A stretch of 64,000 nt of DNA, from the NCBI GenBank assembly GCA_965223035.1, contig OZ244980.1:4960001-5024000 (forward strand), given 5' to 3'. Shown here piece by piece: positions 52,902 to 62,236 of the stretch. Made by a program: the position numbers and the translations under genes. This DNA comes from CAMDPA01 sp965223035. GTDB lineage: Bacteria > Pseudomonadota > Alphaproteobacteria > Rhizobiales > Hyphomicrobiaceae. The number at the start of each line of letters is the position of its first letter. The first letter of the stretch is position 1. A model generated the notes under the pieces. That model was not told where the DNA came from, did not search any database, and saw only the letters and a list, made by a program, of their open reading frames with translations.

Positions 52902-53565
52902 CGGCCTGTCTGACCGGTGAGCGCCGCCGCCAACCCGGCGGAGCGAAGCGGTGGAACAGGCCTTCTGCGTCAATCAATCCCAGCCGACGATCGCAACAGT
53001 GCACCAGGTACCCGCCGCCTTCAACCTCCGCGATCGCCACGACGTCGCCCGTTAAGGCCTGGCCAATGACCGCCGGTTCGCCGCGCCATGTTCGCCGCGC
53101 CATGTGATGGTCCCGTCGGTGCGCACCGTCATAGCTGATGGTCGGCATCGTAGCAGGGATGATGGGCGTCGGCAGCTGGCGCCGTGGCGGTGTCCAGTGG
53201 CTCGCCGGTGTCGTTTGCCCCAGCGCCGCATGTGGGCGTTGCTCATGGTAGCAGCGGCGGAACGCATCGAAGCGCTGCTGCTCAATCCGCGGTCGGGCCG
53301 GCGGCCGCGTGGTCTCATCTTGCAGTGTGCGGTGCCTGCGCTCATGCCGGCCATTGTTTTGTGGCGAGGCCGGTGAAATAAAGCGCGGCTCGATGCCAAG
53401 TTTCAACAACCACACCGACAGCCTGCACAACCCGCCCGCAGCCGCCGAGCCGAACGGTGGTCCGTTGTCGCAACGCATGGCATCGGCCAGGCCCACCTCG
53501 CTGAAAACCCGCGTCAAGCTGCCGCCTGAGCCCTCAGGCCGTCACCAAGATTTGGCGATAGCTCA
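52902..53565 (-). mobile_element. IS481-family transposase remnant, C-terminal half
   Basis: The minus-strand frame encodes the second half of the DDE core: LADAMRCDNGPPFGS (second Asp), SPASPQNNGRHERRHRTLQD (Glu) and QQRFDAFRRCYHEQRPHAAL, then the C-terminal segment shared with the remnant at 29788-30222. The first catalytic Asp and the N-terminal region are missing. Upstream residues can be traced only with frame changes. It is a decayed copy and lies between the MetE-like gene and the two-component system. Confidence 0.8.
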
Positions 53566-53592
53566 TGCAATCTTCACGGTAGGAACTGCCAA

Positions 53593-54321
53593 TCATTTGC
53601 TCAAGGTCAGCACGTAGCCAAGCCGGTGAACTGTCACGATCTCGGCAACGTCGGGCGGTATTCGACGCCGCAGCCTAGCAACAAGAACATCAACGGTTCG
53701 GTCGCCCGGCGACCAGTCGCGACCGCTTGTAGATCGAGAAAGATCATCGCGGCTTTGCGGTTTGCCAATTCCGAGCAGAAGCGCGTGTAAGAGGCGCGCC
53801 TCCGCCGGCGGCAAATAGAATTCTTTGTCTTCGATGCGCATCGAGCGAGTATTAGGCTCAAAAAACAGCTTGCCCGCAGTGATCGGCCCTGCTCGCGATG
53901 CGCTACGCTCTTGGTTGCGCCGGATCAACAGTGACCTGATCCGGTCGCCGAGTTCAGTCGCGTTGAAAGGCTTTGTGACATATTCGGCCGCGCCGAGACC
54001 CAGACCAAGAATCTTGTCACGGGTTTCATCCAAGGTACTGAGAACAATAACGGGGCAATTGCTACTCTTTTTGACAGCCTGCAGGAGGAGCAAGCCGTCA
54101 CTGTCCGGTAATTTGCGGTCCAGTAGAACCAAGTCGAATTGACTGTGCTCCAGCATCTCTTCTGCCTCTCGGGCTGAGCCGGCGACACAGTGTTCTGCAC
54201 CTACTGAGCGAACAATGTCATCCAGCATCAGTTGCACGACGGGATCGTCATCGACGGAAAGGACTGCGCCAAGGTATTGCATGTTGCTGCCGATCGCCGC
54301 ATCTGTAGTTGCCGGCTTCAT
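53593..54321 (-). CDS. OmpR/TorR-type response regulator
   Basis: The 242-residue protein has an N-terminal receiver (acidic VDDDP, phospho-acceptor Asp at LLLDRKLPDSDG, residue 68, and Lys in YVTKPF) and a C-terminal winged-helix DNA-binding domain (KEFYLPPAEARLLHALLLGI, then TVDVLVARLRRRIPP). The kinase gene upstream overlaps it by 4 bp (ATGA), so they form one operon. It probably controls the divergent molybdoenzyme operon at 56931. That target is inferred from gene order. Confidence 0.93.
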   Translation of the reverse strand: MKPATTDAAIGSNMQYLGAVLSVDDDPVVQLMLDDIVRSVGAEHCVAGSAREAEEMLEHSQFDLVLLDRKLPDSDGLLLLQAVKKSSNCPVIVLSTLDETRDKILGLGLGAAEYVTKPFNATELGDRIRSLLIRRNQERSASRAGPITAGKLFFEPNTRSMRIEDKEFYLPPAEARLLHALLLGIGKPQSRDDLSRSTSGRDWSPGDRTVDVLVARLRRRIPPDVAEIVTVHRLGYVLTLSK

Positions 54322-56699
54322 AATAGGCCCGACCTTTCACAGAGATGGTTCCACGAACCGATCTCAGTCAGATCGCAATCCAGCTGGGTGAGGAGGCGAA
54401 GAATCTTGGCATTGTCACTATGGCTCTCGCAGCATTTTTCAAACTCTCTAAGCGGAATTTCAAGCTCTGTAAGTCCAAGAATTGCGGTGCTGCCAGCCAA
54501 TCGATGGGCTTGAAAAGCGAGCTCTCGCTTGTCTGTCAACGCACCGATATCGCGTCGAAAACTGTTCCAGGCTTCTTGAAAGGTTTCGATCATGGCAAGA
54601 ATAGTTCCAGGAGCCAACCCATCCAGCCTGTCATCTGCCACCAGGGCGTCTGAGGCAACGGCCGAGCGAACAGAGCTGTGCGGAACTGACAGTACAGTGG
54701 AGAGAGTTTTTTGATCGACCGGTTTGGCCAGGATGTGGCTGAACAGCTGGCTCAGTTCATTGTCGCTCGCAAGGGCTTCGACATTTGCGGTCAGAGCAAC
54801 ATAGAACGATGATCTCGGCGCGCTCCGGCGTAGATTACGGACCAGAGATGGGCCGTCTCCGTCCGGAAGGATGTAGTCGACGACGAAAACGTCATAATTT
54901 GTGCTTTGCGAAGCACGGGATGCGGCGGCAATCGTCATGGCATGATCGACATGAAATCCCAGCCGTTCCAAAAGTAGTTTCGTGACCTTGCTGCCGATGG
55001 GATCGTCATCCACCAGAAGGCAACAAGGCGTGGTTTGCGGGTCGGTCGTGACCGGCATAAGCACATCGCGCTTGCTCGGCGCAGGTGCGGAACAGGCGAC
55101 AAACGGTACCTCAAACCAAACCAGCGCGCCGCGCTTTAGGTTCCGGTAGCCGATTGTGCCGCTCATCGCCTCAACCAGATGATGCGAAATGGCCAAGCCA
55201 AGCCCGGCACCGCCGCTCCCAGTCTCACGTGCGCTCGCCCTTTCGAATGGTCTGAACAGTGACTTGGCCTCGTCGGCGCTGATGCCCGGTCCGTGATCCC
55301 GGACCTCGAAGCGGAGATATCTGCACGCCATATCCTTGGTCGCCTCGCTCAGGCTGACCCGGACCCCTCGACCATCGTCGACCCTGATCGCGTTTGATAC
55401 CAGATTGCTCAGCACCTGTTGCGTCATGGCCCAGTCGATCTCGATCCAGAACGGCAGCTCAGGAGAGATCTCGAAACATAGACAAGCATTGTCGAGTTTG
55501 CGCCCGGCCGCAGCGACCCGGTCAAAGGCGGCGATGTTCTGTGCCAAATTGACCGAGACAGGTCTTGGTTTGGGCAACTCGTTTCTTAGTTTGGAGTAAT
55601 CCAAGACATTGTTGAGGGTCTGGAGAAGCGTCTGTCCAGCGGCTTCGATCAGGTCGAGATAGTCGTCAGTGCTGCCACCACTGTCGGCCGTACGCAACAA
55701 TTCCGTCGCTCCGAGAACGCCATGCAAAGGTGTTCGGATCTCATGGCTCATCGTTGCCAGGAACCGCGACATAGCGCGTTCAGATTTGAGGGCACGTTCG
55801 GCAGCGCGACGGTGTTCCGTGACGTCATTCAAAATGACGACATGTCCTATGGCGATGTTTTCCACTGCATCGTGCAGGATGCGCCTTCGCACGTCGAAAC
55901 ATCGGCTGCCGCGATGCGTCTCCAACCACATCAAATGATCTGGTTCATGCGTCGCCTCGTTGATATGGTCGACCACCTCCTGCAACAATTTCTTTCGCGA
56001 GCGCATCGAGCGCAAATAAATGATCTCCCCGGCCTTGGCATCACCAAGAAACATTTCCGCCGCAGCCTGATTGGCGTCCACGATTTGCTGTGCCTTGTCG
56101 AGCAGAAATGCCGGGTTTCGCAGGCTTTCGAAGATTGCATGGTAGCGATCCTTGTTTAAGGATAACGACCGCGCCTGCTCCTGCAATTCGCGCAACCGCA
56201 CCGTATCGTCAGATCCGCGCCAATCATCGGAAATGCTGAGTTCCGTTTCGTCAAAAAAATCGCGAACCTGGTCAATTATCAATGTTGGGAAACAGTCCTC
56301 GGCCCCGGTAAGTTCGTCTATGTACAGATTGCGGAAATGTTTGAATAACCCGACATACATCGTCAACGTAACGCCGAATGAACGGTGTTGACGAGCGAGT
56401 TCCCGCATTCGGGCGAAACGCGGATCGGTTCTATACTCCAGTGCAGCTCGCGGCCCGGTGGCGGCCATCTCGCAAATGGTCAAATAGTTTCCCAGACTCT
56501 CAGTAACGCTGACGATTGCCTCGACCCAGGCCGCCCTAATGGTCGTTGTGAACGGCGCATAACCGTTGCGTTTGGCGATCTCGATGGAACGGTCGACCAG
56601 CGTTTCAAGGCGCGTTTCGAGGAACGGAACTACTCGCCCGACTGCATCGCTCGTGCCAGCGCGAGCGACGCCGGAACTGGCATCAACTGGTGTCATCAA
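54318..56699 (-). CDS. Cytosolic hybrid histidine kinase (PAS-HisKA-HATPase-REC-Hpt)
   Basis: The 793-residue protein has no obvious transmembrane segments. Its modules are an alpha-helical N-terminal region (about 20-150) resembling RsbR/RsbT co-antagonist-like domains, a PAS domain (about 185-295), HisKA with FLATMSHEIRTPLHG (His 319), HATPase (SNLVSNAIRV, DHGPGISADE, GAGLGLAIS), a receiver (CCLLVDDDPIG, phospho-acceptor VVDYILPDGDG) and an Hpt domain (FQAHRLAGSTAILG). This is the TorS-type phosphorelay layout, but with cytosolic sensing. The response regulator gene follows with 4-bp overlap. Confidence 0.92.
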   Translation of the reverse strand: MMTPVDASSGVARAGTSDAVGRVVPFLETRLETLVDRSIEIAKRNGYAPFTTTIRAAWVEAIVSVTESLGNYLTICEMAATGPRAALEYRTDPRFARMRELARQHRSFGVTLTMYVGLFKHFRNLYIDELTGAEDCFPTLIIDQVRDFFDETELSISDDWRGSDDTVRLRELQEQARSLSLNKDRYHAIFESLRNPAFLLDKAQQIVDANQAAAEMFLGDAKAGEIIYLRSMRSRKKLLQEVVDHINEATHEPDHLMWLETHRGSRCFDVRRRILHDAVENIAIGHVVILNDVTEHRRAAERALKSERAMSRFLATMSHEIRTPLHGVLGATELLRTADSGGSTDDYLDLIEAAGQTLLQTLNNVLDYSKLRNELPKPRPVSVNLAQNIAAFDRVAAAGRKLDNACLCFEISPELPFWIEIDWAMTQQVLSNLVSNAIRVDDGRGVRVSLSEATKDMACRYLRFEVRDHGPGISADEAKSLFRPFERASARETGSGGAGLGLAISHHLVEAMSGTIGYRNLKRGALVWFEVPFVACSAPAPSKRDVLMPVTTDPQTTPCCLLVDDDPIGSKVTKLLLERLGFHVDHAMTIAAASRASQSTNYDVFVVDYILPDGDGPSLVRNLRRSAPRSSFYVALTANVEALASDNELSQLFSHILAKPVDQKTLSTVLSVPHSSVRSAVASDALVADDRLDGLAPGTILAMIETFQEAWNSFRRDIGALTDKRELAFQAHRLAGSTAILGLTELEIPLREFEKCCESHSDNAKILRLLTQLDCDLTEIGSWNHLCERSGLL

Positions 56700-56930
56700 T
56701 CTAACGGCCCCCGAGGCCCCTCCTCCACTTGTCGAACGGATTACAACAGATCTCGGTTCAGTACGGAACCCATCACTGGCCCTGCTACATCTCGTTTACA
56801 TCTGTTTACAACTTCGCAACCTATGAACCAAACCACCATGCTAGTTGGTTGCTGATGAATGTTGAGACTGCTCGCCATGCCCAGGTGAGAATGCGGCTCA
56901 TCCAAAAAGTAGCTCATGGGGAGGATTGGC

Positions 56931-59663
56931 ATGCTGCAAATGAAACGCCGGGCTTTTCTGAAGAGTGCAACACTTGTAGGTGCAGGCGTTCTCGCCGCAG
57001 ACAAAAGCTGGGCTCTGAACCGCTTGAAGCCCATCGAAGACACGCTGGGCAGTGAATACCCCTATCGTGACTGGGAAGATCTGTACCGGCGCGAGTTTAC
57101 CTGGGACAAGATCGGCAAGGCAGCGCATTGCATCAACTGTGTCGGCAACTGCGCCTTCGACGTCTACGTCAAGGACGGGATCGTCCTGCGTGAAGAACAG
57201 CTCGCCAAGTATCCGCAGATCAATCCGAACGTTCCCGATGCCAATCCGCGCGGTTGCCAGAAGGGGTCGATCCACTCCGCGGCCATGTATGAAGGCGACC
57301 GCCTCCGGTACCCGATGAAGCGGGTCGGCAAACGCGGCGAAGGCAAGTGGAAACGCATGGAGTGGGATGAGATCACACAAGAGATTGCCGACAAGGTGAT
57401 CGACATCTTCGTCAAGCACGGCCCTGGCAAGCTGATGACCCACACCGGCTCGGGCAACCTTTCGATGGTTCGCTTCGCGGCGCCTTATCGCTTTGCTTCA
57501 TTGGTTGGCGGCGTACAGCTCGACATTTTTACCGACGTTGGTGACTTAAATACCGGCGCGCATCTGGCGTACGGCAATCCGCTGGAAAGTTTCACGTCAG
57601 ATGCCTGGTTCGACGCCGATTATATTATGATGTCGCTATTCAATCCCAACGCGACACGTATTCCAGACGCGCACTACATCTGGGAGGCCAAATATAATGG
57701 CGCGCGGGTGGTTTCTGTTGCACCTGACTACAACCCATCCTCGATCCATGCCGATCTGTGGTTGCCGATCAAGCAAGGGGCTGATCCGTTTCTTTCGATG
57801 TCCTTCGTGCAGGTCATTATCGAGGAGAAGCTCTACAAAACCGCATTCATGAAGGAGCAAACGGACCTTCCTGTTCTGGTGCGCACCGACAACGGCATGA
57901 TGTTGCGCGAAAAGGATCTTAAAGAAGGCGGTTCCGAGCAGAATTTCTATCACTGGGATCTCAAGACTAAATCTGCAGTTATGCTGAAAGGCACGATGGG
58001 TTCGAAAGAAAAGACCATCGCGCTCAAGAATATCGATCCTGCTTTGGAAGGAACTTTCAAGGTCGAGGGGATTGAGGTCACTACGGTCTTTGAGAAGGTG
58101 AAAGCCGAAGCGGCAAAATTTACACCCGAGGCCACAGAGGCCGAGACGGGAGTCGCTGCCGATACCGTTCGAAAAGAAGCGCGTTTGTTTGCCAAGGCGA
58201 AGAAGGCCATCTTGATGACCGGCTTCAACATCGGGCGCTATTCAAACGGCATCTACACCGGTTGGGCACAGTCACTTATGCTGGCTTTGACCGGGCATGG
58301 CGGCAAAACCGGCGGGCTCGACACGTCGTGGATTGATTGGAAGACGCCGTCGTTTCTCAGTTTGGCGCTGTTCGGTTTCAAGAAGTTCCCGCGACTCGAA
58401 GCTGGCGGGTTGGGTGAGTTTCAGCGAGGCGGGATGATTGAACATGCCCGCAAACATTTCGACAACAAGAAGCTGAAAAAGCGCACGGGTTTTGATCTCG
58501 ATGACATGGAAGAGATGATCAACGAGAGCATCTCCAAAAACTGGATGCCCTACCACGGCGACATGAAGGGGCTGATTTCAATAGCAGACAATAAGTTCCG
58601 TCGTAACAAGTTTGCAGACAAATACCGCGAACGCATCTTGCACGAGGTCGAGGAACTGTTCGTCGACATCAACGTGCGAATGGACTCGACAGCGCAATGG
58701 GCGGATTACCTCTTGCCCGCTGCAAGTCACTACGAAGCCTGGGATCTGCGTACGGTCGGCTATCATCGTTTCGTGAACGTTTTCTCCAAGCCAGTTGATC
58801 CGATCGGCGAAGCCAAGCCTGATTGGGACATCATGGCGCTTCTGAGCAAGAAGATCCAGGAGCGGGCCGTCGCCCGCGGCGTCGCCGGTTTCAAAGACGG
58901 GAAAGTAAGCCGCGACCTGAATACGATTTACGACGACTTCACCATGAAGGGTAAGCTGAAAACCGATTACGACGCCACTAAATGGCTGGTCGACAACAGC
59001 CCCGAAATGGGCGGCATATCTATCGAAAAAGCGGCCGAGCAAGGCTTCATCGTGATGAACGCGGAGGGCGGCAACAATCAGCCAATCCCGGCGAACGAGC
59101 CCTATAACCCCTTCGTGGCGCAGACAGAAAACAAGAAGCCGTACGATACCCTTACCGGCCGTATCACGTTCTACTGTGACCATCCGAATTTCATCAAGAT
59201 GGGCGCCGTCGTTCCCACAGCACGCCATCACGCCGGGCGTGAGGCATCCAACTATCCGCTGAGTTTCTACTCGCCACACACCCGCTGGGGTATCCACTCG
59301 AACTGGCGCTCGAACAAATTCATGATGCGCCTCCAACGCGGTGAACCCAACATTTACATCAGCCCGAAGCTAGCCGCGAAGAAGAACATTGCCGACGGGT
59401 CCAAGGTGCGAATTTTCAATGGCATCGGAGAGTTCTACGCCCAGGCCAAATTCTATCCCAGCCTGCCTGAGACATCGATCATGATGGAGCATGGTTGGGA
59501 GCCGCATCAGTATGATCAATGGAAAACAATGAACAACACAATGGCTAGCCTCATCCAGCCGCTTGAACTGGCCGGCGGCTGGGGGCACCTGGGCTTCAAG
59601 CTCTACAAATGGAATGCCAATCAGCTCGCTCACGAAAGCGGCGTCGACGTGGAGCCGGCGTAA
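56931..59663 (+). CDS. Type II DMSO-reductase-family molybdopterin oxidoreductase, catalytic subunit
   Basis: The 910-residue protein has a twin-arginine signal (MKRRAFLKSATLVGAGVLAA) and is thus exported folded to the periplasm. It belongs to the type II family (dimethylsulphide dehydrogenase, ethylbenzene dehydrogenase, selenate and chlorate reductases). The FS0 [4Fe-4S] site is H66, C70, C74, C109 (HCINCVGNC...RGCQKG), with His as first ligand. A candidate molybdenum ligand Asp lies in DVGDLNTGAHLAYGNP. The start at 56931 is chosen because GGGGAGG lies 6 bases before it. It is the first gene of an ABDC operon and is divergent from the kinase gene. The substrate is not predictable from sequence. 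Confidence 0.93.
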   Translation: MLQMKRRAFLKSATLVGAGVLAADKSWALNRLKPIEDTLGSEYPYRDWEDLYRREFTWDKIGKAAHCINCVGNCAFDVYVKDGIVLREEQLAKYPQINPNVPDANPRGCQKGSIHSAAMYEGDRLRYPMKRVGKRGEGKWKRMEWDEITQEIADKVIDIFVKHGPGKLMTHTGSGNLSMVRFAAPYRFASLVGGVQLDIFTDVGDLNTGAHLAYGNPLESFTSDAWFDADYIMMSLFNPNATRIPDAHYIWEAKYNGARVVSVAPDYNPSSIHADLWLPIKQGADPFLSMSFVQVIIEEKLYKTAFMKEQTDLPVLVRTDNGMMLREKDLKEGGSEQNFYHWDLKTKSAVMLKGTMGSKEKTIALKNIDPALEGTFKVEGIEVTTVFEKVKAEAAKFTPEATEAETGVAADTVRKEARLFAKAKKAILMTGFNIGRYSNGIYTGWAQSLMLALTGHGGKTGGLDTSWIDWKTPSFLSLALFGFKKFPRLEAGGLGEFQRGGMIEHARKHFDNKKLKKRTGFDLDDMEEMINESISKNWMPYHGDMKGLISIADNKFRRNKFADKYRERILHEVEELFVDINVRMDSTAQWADYLLPAASHYEAWDLRTVGYHRFVNVFSKPVDPIGEAKPDWDIMALLSKKIQERAVARGVAGFKDGKVSRDLNTIYDDFTMKGKLKTDYDATKWLVDNSPEMGGISIEKAAEQGFIVMNAEGGNNQPIPANEPYNPFVAQTENKKPYDTLTGRITFYCDHPNFIKMGAVVPTARHHAGREASNYPLSFYSPHTRWGIHSNWRSNKFMMRLQRGEPNIYISPKLAAKKNIADGSKVRIFNGIGEFYAQAKFYPSLPETSIMMEHGWEPHQYDQWKTMNNTMASLIQPLELAGGWGHLGFKLYKWNANQLAHESGVDVEPA

Positions 59664-59689
59664 GCGCCGCCGTTGGGGAGGATTAAGTT

Positions 59690-60670
59690 ATGGCTGTAAA
59701 ACGTCAGCTAAGCATGGTTTTGGACCTGAACAAGTGCATTGGGTGCCACACATGTACATCCGCGTGTAAGCTGCAATGGACCAACCGGAACGGCCGGGAG
59801 TACATGTACTGGAACAACGTCGAGACAATGCCCGGTACCGGATATCCGAAGAATTATGCGGATATGGGCGGTGGGTTCGACAAGGACGGAGCGCTCCGTC
59901 TCGGACAAGAACCCGGTCCCGAAGACTACGGCGTGCCGTGGGAGTACAACTACGAAGAGGCGTTGATGACAGGCACGGACCCGTGGCTGCGCCCCAATGT
60001 GAAACCGACCTGGGGGGCCAATTGGGACGAGGACGAGGGTGAGGGCGAATATCCCAACTCCTACTACTTCTATCTCCCGCGCCTCTGCAATCATTGTGAG
60101 AATCCGGCTTGTCTAGCCGCATGTTCACGTAACGCCATCTACAAGCGCCAGGAAGACGGCATTGTTCTTATCGACCAGGAGCGTTGTCGCGGCTACCGCT
60201 ACTGCGTTTCAAGCTGCCCTTACAAGAAAGTTTATTTCAACGAGGAAATCTCCAAATCCGAGAAGTGCATCTTCTGCTATCCGCGGATTGAAAAAGGGTT
60301 GCCGACGGCGTGTGCCAAGCAATGCGTTGGGCGCATTCGTTGGATAGGTTACCGCGATGATACGGCTGGACCGATCCATCTGCTTGTCGAGAAATACAAA
60401 GTGGCGCTGCCGCTGCATCCTGAATGGGGAACGAAACCCAACGTGTTCTACGTTCCACCCATGTCACCGCCAAAGATTGACGAAAAGGGTGGCGCCATGG
60501 CGGAAAGCCGGGTGCCGATGGATTATCTGGAGAGCTTGTTTGGCGACGGGGTCAAGGCCGCACTCGATACGCTGACGGCCGAGCGCCAGAAGAAGGCGGA
60601 CGGCAACAAGAGCGAATTGATGGATACGTTGATTGGCTATCGTCATGCCGAAATGTTCAAGTTGAGCTGA
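59690..60670 (+). CDS. Iron-sulphur subunit of the molybdoenzyme (four-cluster)
   Basis: The 326-residue protein has four cysteine motifs: KCIGCHTCTSACK, LCNHCENPACLAACSRNAIY, CRGYRYCVSSCPYKKVYFN and KCIFCYPRI with CAKQCVG. It matches DdhB/EbdB/SerB, in which one cluster is [3Fe-4S] because a cysteine is replaced by an aromatic residue (here Tyr in CRGYRYC). It has no export signal and is carried out with the Tat subunit. It begins 26 bp after the catalytic subunit gene. Confidence 0.94.
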   Translation: MAVKRQLSMVLDLNKCIGCHTCTSACKLQWTNRNGREYMYWNNVETMPGTGYPKNYADMGGGFDKDGALRLGQEPGPEDYGVPWEYNYEEALMTGTDPWLRPNVKPTWGANWDEDEGEGEYPNSYYFYLPRLCNHCENPACLAACSRNAIYKRQEDGIVLIDQERCRGYRYCVSSCPYKKVYFNEEISKSEKCIFCYPRIEKGLPTACAKQCVGRIRWIGYRDDTAGPIHLLVEKYKVALPLHPEWGTKPNVFYVPPMSPPKIDEKGGAMAESRVPMDYLESLFGDGVKAALDTLTAERQKKADGNKSELMDTLIGYRHAEMFKLS

Positions 60671-60677
60671 GGCGTGC

Positions 60678-61442
60678 ATGGCTTTCCAAGTACCAGAGCG
60701 CTTGCCGATGGGAAACTCGCCGGCGCGGGCAAGAGCCAAGGAAACGCTCTGGCGTCTCTCGGCGCTGGCGCTCGCGCACCCGGCACGGGAATTCTTTGAT
60801 ACCCTGGTCTCAGGCAAGTTCCACGAGGCTTTCTGCGATGCTTGGGTGCAGGTCGCAGGTCGCCCGTGGCCTCGCCCCGAGACGTCAGCGGACTTCACAA
60901 GTTTCGAAGCCGGCTTCATCGCCGCCTTCCTCCATGGACGTAGCGGCAAACCGCTTGCAGCCCTGTTGGCGGGAGACCACGAGGAACTGTTGGCCGGTCT
61001 GACCCGTCCGGTATTCATGCTGAACCTGACGGCATTCTATAAGCATTTCGGACTGGAGGCCGCCACTGGTGATGAGGGGCGTCAAGACGAACCCGACCAT
61101 CTGGTCTGCATGCTGGAGTTTATGGCCGTGCTCTGCCATTTGGAGGCCCAGGCGCTCAGCAATGACCGCGATGCGACACCCTATCGCTGTGCGCAACGAG
61201 ATTTCCTCTGCCGATATCTCGTTCCAACACTCAATGTCGTTGCGGGGCAGTTGCGCCGCATCCCCTCATCGGAGCTCGATCCGACAATATTCCAATTGCT
61301 GCAGGACATCGCAGAATGGTCGCAACAGCAAGCCGGTGAACTCGAAGCGCGAGTCGGCCCATTTCGCGATCCAGATGCGCCGAAACCGGCCCATGTTGCG
61401 AGCTTGGCCAGCGAACCTGCTGCACAAAACCTTTGGGAATAG
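60678..61442 (+). CDS. TorD/DmsD-type chaperone of the molybdoenzyme
   Basis: The 254-residue protein is helical and cytosolic, with the TorD-family pattern: ARAKETLWRLSALALAHPAR, LLAGDHEELLAGLTRPVFML and LEFMAVLCHLEAQAL. It probably guards the Tat signal and helps cofactor insertion into the catalytic subunit. In known type II operons the order ABDC places the chaperone (D) between B and the heme subunit (C), as here. It starts 7 bp after the beta gene. Hallmark residues are weakly conserved, so the family assignment rests partly on context. Confidence 0.82.
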   Translation: MAFQVPERLPMGNSPARARAKETLWRLSALALAHPAREFFDTLVSGKFHEAFCDAWVQVAGRPWPRPETSADFTSFEAGFIAAFLHGRSGKPLAALLAGDHEELLAGLTRPVFMLNLTAFYKHFGLEAATGDEGRQDEPDHLVCMLEFMAVLCHLEAQALSNDRDATPYRCAQRDFLCRYLVPTLNVVAGQLRRIPSSELDPTIFQLLQDIAEWSQQQAGELEARVGPFRDPDAPKPAHVASLASEPAAQNLWE

Positions 61443-61455
61443 GGAGATCAACACC

Positions 61456-62232
61456 ATGAGGCATTTATCTCGTGTTCTGCTGGCAATAGCAGCGCTTTCG
61501 CTTGCTGCTTCCGCTTCTGCACAACAGGGTGTGTCAATCGTGGAAGCGAATGTGAAGGAATTGAACGCCGGCGACACGGTGTCGGTTTCCAAGATTCCTG
61601 ATGGCGTCTATCTGCGCACCGTAAACGATCCGGATGATATCATCTGGGAGCGACTACCTGAATATCGCGTCCGCCTCAATCCGGCACCGCCCGTGCATGA
61701 GTCGGTTGAACTGCGCATCAAAGACGATGACACCGGGCAGGATGTCTATTTGACTTTTGCCCGAACCTCGAAACGGTTCTACGTGCGCATGCGATGGCGC
61801 GACGCGACAAGAGATACTGTGACAAAGGTCAACCGGTTTCGCGACGGAGCAGCTGTCCAGTTCTCGCTTGGTAATGACGAAACATCCTATGTCATGGGCG
61901 ATGGTCCAGAGTTTCCGGTCAACATCTGGTACTGGCGTTCAGGCAGTGGTGACGTGCAGAACTTAGCTGCCGGTGGCCCCGGTAGTACCACCATGCTGGA
62001 CAAGCAACCTGTGACAGGGGCCGCAAAGTATTTGAACAAGAGCAATACGAAGGCCAACGAGTGGACACTCGTGATGTCGCGCGACATTGCGATCAAGGGC
62101 AAACATCAGGTGTCGTTCGAACGCGGTAAAGTCCCGATAGCATTTGCTCTCTGGCAGGGGGCGAAGAACCAGCGCGACGGATTGAAGAATGTCTCCGACG
62201 GATGGATACTGATCGATTTCAAGGGCAAATGA
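61456..62232 (+). CDS. Heme b subunit (EbdC/DdhC-like) of the molybdoenzyme
   Basis: The 258-residue protein has a Sec signal (MRHLSRVLLAIAALSLAASA, cleavage near ASAQQ) and a beta-rich ethylbenzene-dehydrogenase gamma-type domain (VYLRTVNDPDDIIWERLPEY, VYLTFARTSKRFYVRMRWRD, KHQVSFERGKVPIAFALWQG). Known members bind heme b with Met and Lys axial ligands; I cannot assign which residues do so here with certainty. It transfers electrons between the alpha/beta pair and a periplasmic carrier. It begins 13 bp after the chaperone gene with AGGGAGA upstream. Confidence 0.88.
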   Translation: MRHLSRVLLAIAALSLAASASAQQGVSIVEANVKELNAGDTVSVSKIPDGVYLRTVNDPDDIIWERLPEYRVRLNPAPPVHESVELRIKDDDTGQDVYLTFARTSKRFYVRMRWRDATRDTVTKVNRFRDGAAVQFSLGNDETSYVMGDGPEFPVNIWYWRSGSGDVQNLAAGGPGSTTMLDKQPVTGAAKYLNKSNTKANEWTLVMSRDIAIKGKHQVSFERGKVPIAFALWQGAKNQRDGLKNVSDGWILIDFKGK

Positions 62233-62236
62233 GGAC

